The notes beneath the pieces are model-generated. The model worked only from the letters and a program-made list of their open reading frames with translations. It searched no databases and was not told where the DNA came from. A stretch of DNA of 48,656 nt from a virus: the IMG/VR virus record IMGVR_UViG_3300025098_003561, positions 1-48,656 of that record. One strand, 5' to 3'. Positions 36,175 to 44,194 of the stretch are shown here, one piece after another. How positions within the stretch are numbered: the first letter of the stretch is position 1; each line of letters begins with the position of its first letter. The position numbers were made by a program, and so were the translations under genes.

Positions 36175-36516
36175 CTATCCCGTCCTTAATAATACGTGAT
36201 ACCCGTATTCAGTTTCAATTGGGAATGTAAGCATTTCATCTTTGTTTATTCCACTTATAGGTTTAGCAATCTCGTATTCCATATCCCCTGGATAATCAAA
36301 CCAACCTAAGTCGCCACCATTCTTTGCACTTTTTCTACAAGCACTATGTTCTTTTGCGGCTTGATCAAAAGTTAGTACACCTTCTATAATATCTTGAATA
36401 ATAAATCCTGCTTCTTGCTCCGCCGCTGGCTTAGGACGATTACTTGTTTGTGCAGTAGCACCTTGATGACTAATTAGAATATGACTTGCTCTAAGTCTTT
36501 GTATTTTTACACTCAT
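36175..36516 (-). CDS. Parvulin-type peptidyl-prolyl isomerase (PpiC-like)
   Basis: A 113-aa stand-alone parvulin domain. [12 protein letters not shown] at the start, a helix with [27 protein letters not shown] (the conserved GGDLGW), and [12 protein letters not shown] with the active-site His at the end. Catalyses prolyl isomerisation during protein folding. No signal peptide, so cytoplasmic. Starts within the ferredoxin gene end by four bases. One more phage folding factor besides DnaJ, ClpA and the GroES-like protein. Confidence 0.9.
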   Translation of the reverse strand: MSVKIQRLRASHILISHQGATAQTSNRPKPAAEQEAGFIIQDIIEGVLTFDQAAKEHSACRKSAKNGGDLGWFDYPGDMEYEIAKPISGINKDEMLTFPIETEYGYHVLLRTG

Positions 36517-36857
36517 TCTCCTGCTCCAGGTTTAGGAGAGAAATATTTGTTAAACTTATCAGGAACGTCCACCCAGTCTTCGGCGTCTTCCGGAACAGCA
36601 TCATCATCTTTCTCAGTAATGTTAGGCCATATGTTTGAATATTTTTGATTAATGTCAAACCATCGTTTATCTGTATCTTCTGTATCTGTAATAATTGCAT
36701 CTACAGGACATTCAGGAACACAAACTCCGCAGTCAATACATTCATCTGGATTAATAACAAGCATATTTTCACCTTCGTAAAAACAATCTACTGGACAAAC
36801 TTCTACGCAGTCCATGTGCTTACACTTTACACAATTTTCATTTACAAGGTATGTCAT
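36513..36857 (-). CDS. fdxA: 7Fe ferredoxin FdxA-like
   Basis: A 114-aa bacterial ferredoxin with [3Fe-4S] and [4Fe-4S] ligands: [18 protein letters not shown] (Cys9, 12, 17, 21, 25) and [12 protein letters not shown] (Cys40, 43, 46, 50). The C-terminal extension with NIWPNITEK and FSPKPGAGE matches, as I recall, alphaproteobacterial FdxA. An electron carrier, here perhaps serving radical SAM QueE, ThyX-linked metabolism or host enzymes. It overlaps the parvulin start; a late-like box (AATAAGTA) lies five bases before the ATG. Confidence 0.93.
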   Translation of the reverse strand: MTYLVNENCVKCKHMDCVEVCPVDCFYEGENMLVINPDECIDCGVCVPECPVDAIITDTEDTDKRWFDINQKYSNIWPNITEKDDDAVPEDAEDWVDVPDKFNKYFSPKPGAGE

Positions 36858-36874
36858 ATTACTACTTATTAAGT

Positions 36875-37789
36875 TTACAAACGTGCTAACCTAATCATGG
36901 TCGCCGCTAAATTAATCTCAGGATCTGCAACAAGTGTATGATCCACCAAGCCTTGTTTAATCACAAGTATTGCACTCTCTTGTTTTTCTTCATCACCGAA
37001 CAATGCAATGTTATCATACATCCATTTGTAAATATCTTCTACTTCATCTGGACGTACTTGACTACAAACAAGTTTCCTTGCTTGGCCAATCTTACCTGCT
37101 TTAAACAGTTCAACCATCTCAATCTTATAATCTGCTTCACCTGTGTCACCATCAGTAGGTTTGTTAAGTACACCGTCTGCACTATTCATTTGTACTGTGT
37201 TAATACACTTACGCAAGTCTGGATAAGTTGCTTTTACATAAGTGTCAAGTGTGTCTAAGTCTGGAGTAACACCTTCTTCAATTAAGATCTGTGCTACACG
37301 AGCCGTAAATTCATTTTGATCAATACGTTCAATATGAAAGCCTTGACATCTACTATGCAATGCAGGAATAATTCTGTTAGGGTAGTTACAGGTTAAAATA
37401 AATCTGCTTGTAGTATGATACTCTTCCATCACGCCACGCAACGCCGCTTGTGCGTTTGGACTTAGATAATCAGCCTCATCAAGTAATACAACTTTAAAGT
37501 CACCAAATGGAATCATTTGTACAAAGTTTACAATCTTGTCACGTACATCTTCTACACTGTTTGTTCTTGATGCGTTAATTTCTAAGATGTCTAAATCGTT
37601 AAGATCAAGTTCATTGAATAAAAGTTTTGCAAGTGTTGTTTTACCAATACCTGCATTACCGCTAAAAAGTAAATGCGGAATTGTTCCTTCTTTGATCCAT
37701 TGTTTTACTTGATTCTTTTGATGTTCATCTCTGAACACATAACCGTCAACTGTATTAGGACGATATTTTTCTACCCATAATTCTTTCAT
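36875..37789 (-). CDS. 44: Clamp loader ATPase subunit (gp44-like)
   Basis: AAA+ clamp loader of 304 aa, the T4 gp44/RFC small-subunit type. [15 protein letters not shown] at the start, Walker [15 protein letters not shown], Walker [17 protein letters not shown], and the SRC motif [11 protein letters not shown] (arginine finger) are all in place. It loads the clamp encoded at 10459-11187. The partner gp62 is not seen next to it; its place is taken by a cytidylyltransferase-like gene. Confidence 0.94.
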   Translation of the reverse strand: MKELWVEKYRPNTVDGYVFRDEHQKNQVKQWIKEGTIPHLLFSGNAGIGKTTLAKLLFNELDLNDLDILEINASRTNSVEDVRDKIVNFVQMIPFGDFKVVLLDEADYLSPNAQAALRGVMEEYHTTSRFILTCNYPNRIIPALHSRCQGFHIERIDQNEFTARVAQILIEEGVTPDLDTLDTYVKATYPDLRKCINTVQMNSADGVLNKPTDGDTGEADYKIEMVELFKAGKIGQARKLVCSQVRPDEVEDIYKWMYDNIALFGDEEKQESAILVIKQGLVDHTLVADPEINLAATMIRLARL

Positions 37790-38193
37790 GCCTGTTTTAT
37801 CCTCTTTCTTAATTCACTTGTACTAAATGAATGTTGCCTTTTATTATAATATATTTCTATGCCGTTGTCAATACATAATTGCTTACCTGTATACTCTTTT
37901 GTACGATATTCTTCACCAATAAAACGAGTACAAATTTGGTAAGTTAATAAGATATCAATTACGTCTTGTTCTGTAGCATAAGGAATAATTTGATCAATAT
38001 ACTTACAACCTTCAAGTTGTACATATCTTTCAAACACACTCTGTATTGGTTGGTTCTTTTCTGGTCTATCAATAGTAGGGTCAGTTTGTAATCCTACTAT
38101 TAAAAAGTCGCAGTTTTGTCTTGCTTCTTTAAGCATAGCAACGTGTCCACTATGGAACAAATCAAATGATGAGAATGTTATTCCTGTATTCAT
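37786..38193 (-). CDS. Cytidylyltransferase-like nucleotidyltransferase (135 aa)
   Basis: Small Rossmann-like nucleotidyltransferase of the TagD/RfaE-C group. It has SSFDLFHSGHVAMLKEA (HxGH), FLIVGLQTD, and a final HSFSTSELRKRI, corresponding to the ISTSxL/R motif. Likely transfers CMP or AMP to an alcohol-phosphate substrate. The leading ITFSSFDLFHSGH must be near the true start, supporting the ATG at 38193, which lies only six bases after a consensus -10 box. Overlaps the clamp loader start. Confidence 0.85.
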   Translation of the reverse strand: MNTGITFSSFDLFHSGHVAMLKEARQNCDFLIVGLQTDPTIDRPEKNQPIQSVFERYVQLEGCKYIDQIIPYATEQDVIDILLTYQICTRFIGEEYRTKEYTGKQLCIDNGIEIYYNKRQHSFSTSELRKRIKQA

Positions 38194-38199
38194 AGTGTT

Positions 38200-38228
38200 A
38201 TTATACAGACAAACAGGACGTTTGTCAA
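38200..38228 (-). promoter_or_regulatory. Sigma70-type promoter, leaderless arrangement
   Basis: Minus-strand TTGACA (38223-38228), 17-base spacer, TATAAT (38200-38205), a full consensus. Six bases separate the -10 from the ATG of the cytidylyltransferase gene, so the transcript should begin at the start codon. It drives gp44, ferredoxin and following genes. Confidence 0.82.
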
Positions 38229-38235
38229 GTGTTTT

Positions 38236-38646
38236 TTAGAGGTCGCCGTCTTTGCGATTCTCCGAAAAGTGTACATCGAATTCACCTCCCGGATATCTTG
38301 ACTTCAATTTGTTTACGTTTTCTTCTAAGACGTCATTAGGGTCAAGGCCCAAAGCACGACAACTGTTAATCCAATACCAAGCGATGTCGCCAAGTTCTCG
38401 TTTAGCATGAAATATTGTGTCTGCATCCAATGGTTTACCTTGGAATATACATTTTTTAACAATTTCAGCAAATTCGCCTCCTTCTGATGCCATCCCAATT
38501 GATCCAGTTAGTAGCAATGCCATGTTAACATTACTGTCTTTTTCAAGTTTTTCTAACTGTGCTGTTAAGGCACCTGTTTCATTACTTTGTAATGATGTTA
38601 CTTCTTGTACAAAATCTTTGTACTTATTTAGATCTACGTTATCCAA
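38236..38646 (-). CDS. mazG: MazG-like nucleotide pyrophosphohydrolase
   Basis: A 136-aa all-alpha NTP pyrophosphohydrolase. ASEGGEFAEIVKK gives the first acidic metal-binding helix (ExxE) and KRELGDIAWYWINSCRALG the second (ExxD), followed by LEENVNKLKSRYPGG. Marine phages carry such enzymes to alter nucleotide or ppGpp pools or to hydrolyse unwanted dNTPs. It precedes the 38200 promoter. Confidence 0.85.
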   Translation of the reverse strand: MDNVDLNKYKDFVQEVTSLQSNETGALTAQLEKLEKDSNVNMALLLTGSIGMASEGGEFAEIVKKCIFQGKPLDADTIFHAKRELGDIAWYWINSCRALGLDPNDVLEENVNKLKSRYPGGEFDVHFSENRKDGDL

Positions 38647-38661
38647 TTTTTATTCCACTTC

Positions 38662-39108
38662 TTAGTTAGCGCCAAAGTCCTCTGGACTGTGTGCTTGATT
38701 ATCACCCGCACCTGAAAAGGCACCAAACATAGTTTCTTCTGGTTGTTCATCTTGCCAAGCAAGAATTCCTTCCGCTTCAACTGTACGCATGTCTACATAG
38801 TTTCCATCTTCGTTTTCGTCAACTTGGAAAGTACGTGTCCAACGTCCATGTGATACTAAAATCCAATCACCTACTTCATATGGATCTTTATTAGTGTTAC
38901 CTTTGGAAACAACTTGTCCCCAACGTGGCTTAATACCTCTATCCTTACCATCATCACTTGTAATAATAATTCCTCCAGCGGTCTTTTGTTCGCCGAAGTT
39001 CATATGTTTTACAATAACACGATCATGGATTGGTCTAATACTACCTGTAACCTTGGTTGGCATAGCAGGTTTTCCTGCCGCCATTGCTTCGTAATCTAAA
39101 TCAGACAT
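38662..39108 (-). CDS. GroES/gp31-like co-chaperonin
   Basis: A 148-aa GroES-fold protein. SIRPIHDRVIVKHMNFGE is the first strand pair, TAGGIIITSDDGKDRG stands where GroES has its mobile loop, and WGQVVSKGNTN, YEVGDWILVSHG continue the barrel. An acidic C-terminal extension (QPEETMFGAFSGAG) is unlike bacterial GroES. It probably replaces GroES on host GroEL, as T4 gp31 does for capsid protein folding. Confidence 0.8.
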   Translation of the reverse strand: MSDLDYEAMAAGKPAMPTKVTGSIRPIHDRVIVKHMNFGEQKTAGGIIITSDDGKDRGIKPRWGQVVSKGNTNKDPYEVGDWILVSHGRWTRTFQVDENEDGNYVDMRTVEAEGILAWQDEQPEETMFGAFSGAGDNQAHSPEDFGAN

Positions 39109-39485
39109 TAGTCACCTTTTTTTACAAAATTGCCATCGTCGTCTTCGACCCATTCGTCTTTAACAACAGTTTCTTTTTCAACTTTTTTAGTTGCTTTTTT
39201 AGCAACGGGTGTTTCCTCTACAACTTTGTTTACAGGTTCTTCAGCCTTTGCCGCAACAGGTAATTCATCTGTAACAACATTAGGATTGTCTCTGTAAAAG
39301 TCAGCCATAACATCTTCACGTTTTCTAATAATCTTACCGCCTGGGCCTAATTCATCGCCACGTGCATTTACACGAGCATTTCCTACAGCCGGAGTAAGTT
39401 CGTTTTTTTGACGTAATAGGTCCATGTCAACTTGTTTACCTTGCATTGACTTGTATACTTTACGTCCTTTTTGTTGTGCCGCCAT
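39108..39485 (-). CDS. Conserved T4-like phage protein (125 aa)
   Basis: A 125-aa charged protein, conserved in marine T4-like phages as I recall: GRKVYKSMQGKQVDMDLL, VGNARVNARGDELGPGGKI and KREDVMADFYRDN, then a Lys/Glu/Val low-complexity tail. Function unknown. AGGAGAAG precedes the ATG; the stop touches the GroES-like start. Confidence 0.63.
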   Translation of the reverse strand: MAAQQKGRKVYKSMQGKQVDMDLLRQKNELTPAVGNARVNARGDELGPGGKIIRKREDVMADFYRDNPNVVTDELPVAAKAEEPVNKVVEETPVAKKATKKVEKETVVKDEWVEDDDGNFVKKGD

Positions 39486-39509
39486 ATTCTTCTCCTATTA
39501 TATGTTTAC

Positions 39510-40058
39510 TTATCTCAGGAACTCCTGCCAGTCCAGGTCAAAGTGAATTGAGTTTATTCTATGTATTCCAATTAAGTATAGCACATAACTTGCTACACTT
39601 GAACCTCTACCTACACCCCATACTATATTGTTTTCACGCATGAAGTCTACCAAATATATCATATACTGCAATAACGGATACATTCCTCGTTCATCAAACT
39701 CAACAAGTTCTGCTTCAGTACGCATCCATTCTTCTCTGTCACCAATTTGTTCTTTGTCAAGTTCGTCTTGTAGTTTAGCATACATCCATTTGTGTATATC
39801 AATGTCTTTATACTTCTGTGGCATAAACCATTCACTTTGACATACATTGTCAAAAGTTTTTTGATCTACATCTAATGGAACATAAAATTGTAATTGGGGA
39901 TTGCCAAACTCTTTTGCCCACTTGTTAAACTGTTCAAGTTCATCAGTTTTATCACATAGGACAATATGACACTTGTCAATAGATCCTGTATAGATCATAT
40001 CGATTAAGTTTTGATTCGTAAATGTAGGAACTCCGTTAGAGTCTGTTTTTATCAGCAT
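39510..40058 (-). CDS. Stand-alone DNA polymerase III alpha-like fragment (182 aa)
   Basis: The C-terminal third NIVWGVGRGSSVASYVLYLIG followed by NSIHFDLDWQEFLR matches the GRGSxxGS motif and following segment of DnaE/PolC-type polymerases, which bind the incoming nucleotide's phosphate there. Nothing else of Pol III (PHP, the catalytic aspartates, beta-binding) is present. The remaining 130 residues are helical and acidic. The phage replicates with gp43, so this is not its replicase; similar short proteins occur in marine T4-like phages. Complete ORF with stop after FLR. Confidence 0.62.
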   Translation of the reverse strand: MLIKTDSNGVPTFTNQNLIDMIYTGSIDKCHIVLCDKTDELEQFNKWAKEFGNPQLQFYVPLDVDQKTFDNVCQSEWFMPQKYKDIDIHKWMYAKLQDELDKEQIGDREEWMRTEAELVEFDERGMYPLLQYMIYLVDFMRENNIVWGVGRGSSVASYVLYLIGIHRINSIHFDLDWQEFLR

Positions 40059-40067
40059 GTATATATT

Positions 40068-40292
40068 TTAACTGATATTAATCAGATTGTCAAGATCTTT
40101 ATCGCCATTTTCTACCATTTCTTTTCGGTAGCGTAGGCGAAGTTCGTCTCGATAGCCGTCTAATATCATAGACATTTGCATTTGGACTTCTGGGTTGCGT
40201 GTCATGAAGTACTTTTTGGATAGTTCCGTTAACTTCGCCTCAATTTGCGGAGTCGTGAATTCGGTTAAGTCTTCGTGGTGCGGGTGAATCAT
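40068..40292 (-). CDS. Small conserved phage protein (74 aa)
   Basis: A 74-aa helical protein (FTTPQIEAKLTELSKKYFM and MSMILDGYRDELRLRYRKEM). No family recognised. Its ATG directly follows the stop of the virion gene upstream, so it is read from the same late transcript. Confidence 0.6.
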   Translation of the reverse strand: MIHPHHEDLTEFTTPQIEAKLTELSKKYFMTRNPEVQMQMSMILDGYRDELRLRYRKEMVENGDKDLDNLINIS

Positions 40293-40293
40293 A

Positions 40294-40869
40294 CTATGCC
40301 GCGTATGTGCCGTCGTATTTTACAAAGATAGTTGAACCTGCATTGTAAGTCCAAAAATCGATTACAATAGGATTGCTGTCATTAGTTACAGAAATTTCAT
40401 TACTTGGTCCACTGTATGGCCAATCGTTATGGAATTTCAATGTTGAACCTGCTTCAGTACCAATTGTTAAAGTACGTGTTGTACCATCATTAACAAGAAT
40501 TACTCTAATCTTACCAACTTTACCTGACTCAGGCCAACCAGTTGTTGTAAGTGTAACATCGCCACTAATAATAAAAGTTTGAACTGGTCCAAATTGGAAG
40601 TCAATGTTCTGAGAGGCTTGAACAGTACCGCCAGCGTTTAGTTCTTCACTTACATCAACCAAATTTGCATTGGTAATGTTGTTACCTAAGAAGTTGTTCG
40701 CTTCGTTCTTCTTTGCTGTGTTGTCTTGTAGTGCTTCAATTTCTGCTTTTGATGCTACGAAATTGCTTTTGATTGTACCAAAATTATCTCTAAACCCTTG
40801 TGAGTCATTGTCCTGACCTGCTACAGGGTATGCTGAGTTAATGCTTACATCATCAATATTACTTGCCAT
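40294..40869 (-). CDS. Virion structural protein (191 aa)
   Basis: A 191-aa protein with a helical N-terminus (INSAYPVAGQDNDSQGFRD, FGTIKSNFVASKAEIEALQD), typical of T4-like neck or fibre-type proteins that start with a conserved attachment segment, followed by a beta-rich domain (SGDVTLTTTGWPESG, KIRVILVNDGTTRTLTIG). GATAAATA late motif and GAGGTAAT ribosome site upstream. Confidence 0.7.
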   Translation of the reverse strand: MASNIDDVSINSAYPVAGQDNDSQGFRDNFGTIKSNFVASKAEIEALQDNTAKKNEANNFLGNNITNANLVDVSEELNAGGTVQASQNIDFQFGPVQTFIISGDVTLTTTGWPESGKVGKIRVILVNDGTTRTLTIGTEAGSTLKFHNDWPYSGPSNEISVTNDSNPIVIDFWTYNAGSTIFVKYDGTYAA

Positions 40870-40890
40870 TATATTACCTCTCTATGCTTT

Positions 40891-40898
40891 TATTTATC
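40891..40898 (-). promoter_or_regulatory. T4-type late promoter motif
   Basis: Minus-strand GATAAATA, 21 bases before the ATG of the 191-aa structural gene, with GAGG in the leader. Confidence 0.68.
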
Positions 40899-40901
40899 TG
40901 T

Positions 40902-43445
40902 TTATATATTGTGTTCATAATTTGCGAACAGTATATATTGGTCTTGTGAACTGCCCGTAGTGCTATCTATAATGTATCTATCAATATCAAAATCAATTGT
41001 TTTAAAATTGAAATCAGCGTTTTTGATATTAAGCATTACTTGATCTGCTTGTCCTGCCTGGCAGTAAGCAATAGGTATGGCACTTGTATACCCTAATTCT
41101 TGTACACTGTTTGTTTGTGTTGTACGCATCCACAGTGGTAAAAAGTCTCTTTCTGTAACACCAGTTTCTGCTATTCTATCTCTCATATTTTGTAAATTTG
41201 AGATATATTTGGTATTATCGTTATCTTGACTTACTTTGACTGCACTGCTGTCAACTTTTAACGTATTAGTAATTGGTCTAAATCTATATGGTTCTGCTCG
41301 TTCAATTATAAACTCTTGTACACTTGTAACTGTAGCCCCTACTCTTGTTGTAACTGTAATATTACCTACTGTAGGAAATACAACACGACCGCTTCTTGTA
41401 ATAATCTCTAAATCATTACCAATGCTTTGTACATTAATTGTTGGAGTTCCTGTACCTCTAACTCCAAGTTCGAATGAGCTCTTACCTGAACCTAATGCAG
41501 TTGTATCATCTTGACTTTCAAACTCAACACTGTCTACTGTAATACTATTACTGTTTCTACTTTTAAACTGTTTTGCAGTTCTTCCGTTAGTTGGCTCTGC
41601 AGGATCAAACACTTCTAAATATACAACTTCGTATACAGTATCATTACTGCCAGGTTCTTTTGCTACTGCTTTTTTAACTTCGCCAACTTTGTAAACTTTA
41701 CGTTTATGATTCTTTGCTGTTGCCGCCACATATTTTCTAATGTCTTGTGTAAGTATACCTGCGTATGCTAACATCTTAATTTCTTTTTGTACACCAAATT
41801 GTGGATCACCTGCTCTGTAAACAAGGTCTGGTGGAAATATACTTGGATTAGATACAAATGCTTCGTAACTACTTCTAACAGTTTGTTTTAAGAAAGGCTT
41901 CATGAATAAGTTACTATACAAATTATCATCTGGGTCAAGTACGTCAAGTGTAAATTCTTGTTCAACTGCACTAAATCCAAAACGGTCTTCTGCTTTTACT
42001 GTAAACTTAAATTCTCTATCTATAACAGTCTTAGAACCATCAAAGTTCATTGTACCACTATCAAAGACTGTAAGTCCTGGATTAGTAGCAGTACCAAATT
42101 GATTCACTTTACCAATTATCTCACCGCTAATATCTAACTGTAAGCCTGAAGGTAAGTTACCTGATACAATGCTATATAACAACCTTGAGTCTGGAACAGT
42201 TGTTGTTGCTTTTATACTTTTTGTTGAAATAAAGTTTGCACTAATATTTCCTAAGTTTGGTAAAGTTGTAAACTTAATAGTTGAGTCAACTTCACCTAAT
42301 ATTTTAACTGTAAATGTTTTTGATTTTGTTGCAAGAACTGTTTCTGGTACGCCACCAAGTCTTGTTGCTTTAACTGTAAATTTATATTCTTTTGTAACTG
42401 CTGGTTGATAAGGTACACGACCTGCAATTTCACCCGTGCTACTATCTATTTGCATACCAGGTGGTAATGAACTTACACTATTATCATCGTTAAGTGCTTC
42501 AAGTGTATAAGTTAGTCTTCCTAAAATTGTTTCTGTATCTAATACATCAAGGAAGAATGTTAAGAAATTATTTGCTCTTCTAAATCCTAAGTTAGTAGGA
42601 GTTAGCCATAATGGAGTTCTTAAGTATGTATTGTCAGCACTAAACAAACCATTTGAGATTTGCATCTTAGTGTTGTCTGCTCTTAAGAAGTCATCACCTA
42701 CAAGATAAATTTGGAACTTACGTTTCTTAATAGTATCGCCATCACTAACACTAACTATAAACTCGTAAAACCTATTTAATTTTCTTGGTTGTTTAGTTGG
42801 AATTCTGTCATCGTATATACGTGTGTCATAAAAGAAACTATCGTAACCGTTAGCACTTCTGTCACCAAAGTCAAAAGGAAATGTACCATACACGTTTGCA
42901 TCATAGTGTCCGCTTCCTGCTTTCTTATCTAAAGCAAGTACAGGTTCAACTAATCCTACAATTCTTCCATCTGATGTAAGTTTTGTTCCTGGAGGAAGTT
43001 CACCATCGTCATCAGCAATGAAATATTCAAGTTCATCACCTGCAGGTAAATCTGCATCTATTGCTTGTAATTGGAAATCTAATAATGTGTTATCGAGTAC
43101 AAAATATTTGCTATTTGGGTCAACAGCAATTAGTCCTTCTTTTGTAATCCATTCAGGTTCATCAGCACCGTCAATTAATATTGTAAATGTTCTATCTTCA
43201 ATAGCACCTGAACTATCTGTTGCTCTAAGAACAAACTTTGATTCTGTTAGTCTTTCTACTTCAAACGGAGTACCTACAATATATAAACCTTCAATTCTAA
43301 GTCCGCCGGGTAAGTTTCCACTAATAACTTTTACTGTACTAATGGTGTTTGATACTGTGTTTACAGGGAGTGCAATTCCTATAGTTGCATTTTCTGCAAA
43401 TATACCTAAATTAGATCCTGTTTTTAAAGTCCAGATGGTTGCCAT
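40902..43445 (-). CDS. Virion protein with Ig/cadherin-like (He_PIG type) repeats (847 aa)
   Basis: An 847-aa beta-sandwich repeat protein. Several units carry the He_PIG-like signature L-P-x-G-(L/T/M)-x-(I/L): SGNLPGGLRIEG, DGELPPGTKLTSDGRIVG, SSLPPGMQIDSSTGEIAG, SGNLPSGLQLDISGEIIG, each ending in a D-G-x-I-x-G turn. Such modules are common in cell-surface and phage fibre proteins that bind sugars or proteins. The N-terminal 30 residues (TIWTLKTGSNLGIFAENATI) probably attach it to the particle. The C-terminal 150 residues lack the repeats. GATAAATA late motif precedes the gene. Confidence 0.8.
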   Translation of the reverse strand: MATIWTLKTGSNLGIFAENATIGIALPVNTVSNTISTVKVISGNLPGGLRIEGLYIVGTPFEVERLTESKFVLRATDSSGAIEDRTFTILIDGADEPEWITKEGLIAVDPNSKYFVLDNTLLDFQLQAIDADLPAGDELEYFIADDDGELPPGTKLTSDGRIVGLVEPVLALDKKAGSGHYDANVYGTFPFDFGDRSANGYDSFFYDTRIYDDRIPTKQPRKLNRFYEFIVSVSDGDTIKKRKFQIYLVGDDFLRADNTKMQISNGLFSADNTYLRTPLWLTPTNLGFRRANNFLTFFLDVLDTETILGRLTYTLEALNDDNSVSSLPPGMQIDSSTGEIAGRVPYQPAVTKEYKFTVKATRLGGVPETVLATKSKTFTVKILGEVDSTIKFTTLPNLGNISANFISTKSIKATTTVPDSRLLYSIVSGNLPSGLQLDISGEIIGKVNQFGTATNPGLTVFDSGTMNFDGSKTVIDREFKFTVKAEDRFGFSAVEQEFTLDVLDPDDNLYSNLFMKPFLKQTVRSSYEAFVSNPSIFPPDLVYRAGDPQFGVQKEIKMLAYAGILTQDIRKYVAATAKNHKRKVYKVGEVKKAVAKEPGSNDTVYEVVYLEVFDPAEPTNGRTAKQFKSRNSNSITVDSVEFESQDDTTALGSGKSSFELGVRGTGTPTINVQSIGNDLEIITRSGRVVFPTVGNITVTTRVGATVTSVQEFIIERAEPYRFRPITNTLKVDSSAVKVSQDNDNTKYISNLQNMRDRIAETGVTERDFLPLWMRTTQTNSVQELGYTSAIPIAYCQAGQADQVMLNIKNADFNFKTIDFDIDRYIIDSTTGSSQDQYILFANYEHNI

Positions 43446-43465
43446 GTTAATTCCTTATTCAATAG

Positions 43466-43473
43466 TATTTATC
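43466..43473 (-). promoter_or_regulatory. T4-type late promoter motif
   Basis: Minus-strand GATAAATA, 20 bases before the ATG of the 847-aa repeat protein; the leader has AAGGAATT. Confidence 0.68.
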
Positions 43474-43491
43474 GGAATATTATGGCTATGG

Positions 43492-44181
43492 TTATAGCGG
43501 GTTTGTAATTGTGCCGTTCTCAATAGTAATATCTGCAACGGTACTGTCTTCTTGTAACCCTGGATCATCAAGCGTACCTAAATCAATGTTAGTTGCTGAT
43601 CCTAAAAATTCAATAATACTTGAAACACTGCCTGTAATACTTCCAAAGTTAAAACCGTAAATATCTCTTACGTCAATACCGTATACAGTAGTTTCAGCAT
43701 CTCTTATATTGTACAGCAATTTATTATTAGCATCTAAATCGCCGCCTAACACTGGGGTAGCGTCTGTGCTTAATTCTGTAACAGAATTAATTGTAATACC
43801 ATTTGCACCATTTTGTGCTGTGGTTGTATTAGTACCGCCTGCAATAGTAAATGTATCACCTTCTGCAAGTGTAATACTTCCGCTATCAGTAGCAACAATT
43901 AATTGTTGTAATCCGCCAACACTTTCAATAATAACGTTACTGCTATCTGATGTAACTGTAACATTACCGCCTGCTTTGATTTTCTTAAATTGTAAATCAA
44001 ACCCAGTCTTTTGTGCAAAGACGCCTTGTCCTTCTGTACCTAAATTAGATGCAGTTGTTTGCTCAGGATTACGATTGTCAAGTTCTGTAAAGTTATTATT
44101 AACTTTTACAAACGCTTCACGTAAATCATCACCTGTTCCGTCATTTGCTACGCCGCCGATATTAACTGTTTGTATTGCCAT
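43492..44181 (-). CDS. Fibre-like virion protein (229 aa)
   Basis: From the ATG at 44181: MAIQTVNIGGVANDGTGDDLR, then AFVKVNNNFTELD, a start shared by many marine phage fibre and neck proteins. The body is Ser/Thr/Gly/Ile-rich with VIIESVGGLQQLIVATDSGS type strands. A longer reading from 44247 would lie inside the protease gene and is rejected. Its late motif sits exactly five bases before this ATG. Confidence 0.72.
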   Translation of the reverse strand: MAIQTVNIGGVANDGTGDDLREAFVKVNNNFTELDNRNPEQTTASNLGTEGQGVFAQKTGFDLQFKKIKAGGNVTVTSDSSNVIIESVGGLQQLIVATDSGSITLAEGDTFTIAGGTNTTTAQNGANGITINSVTELSTDATPVLGGDLDANNKLLYNIRDAETTVYGIDVRDIYGFNFGSITGSVSSIIEFLGSATNIDLGTLDDPGLQEDSTVADITIENGTITNPL

Positions 44182-44186
44182 ACTAA

Positions 44187-44194
44187 TATTTATC
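44187..44194 (-). promoter_or_regulatory. T4-type late promoter motif, five bases from ATG
   Basis: Minus-strand GATAAATA, then TTAGT, then the ATG of the 229-aa fibre-like gene. It falls between the end of the protease gene (44195) and the start codon, leaving no room for a ribosome binding site downstream of the predicted start point. Confidence 0.58.
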
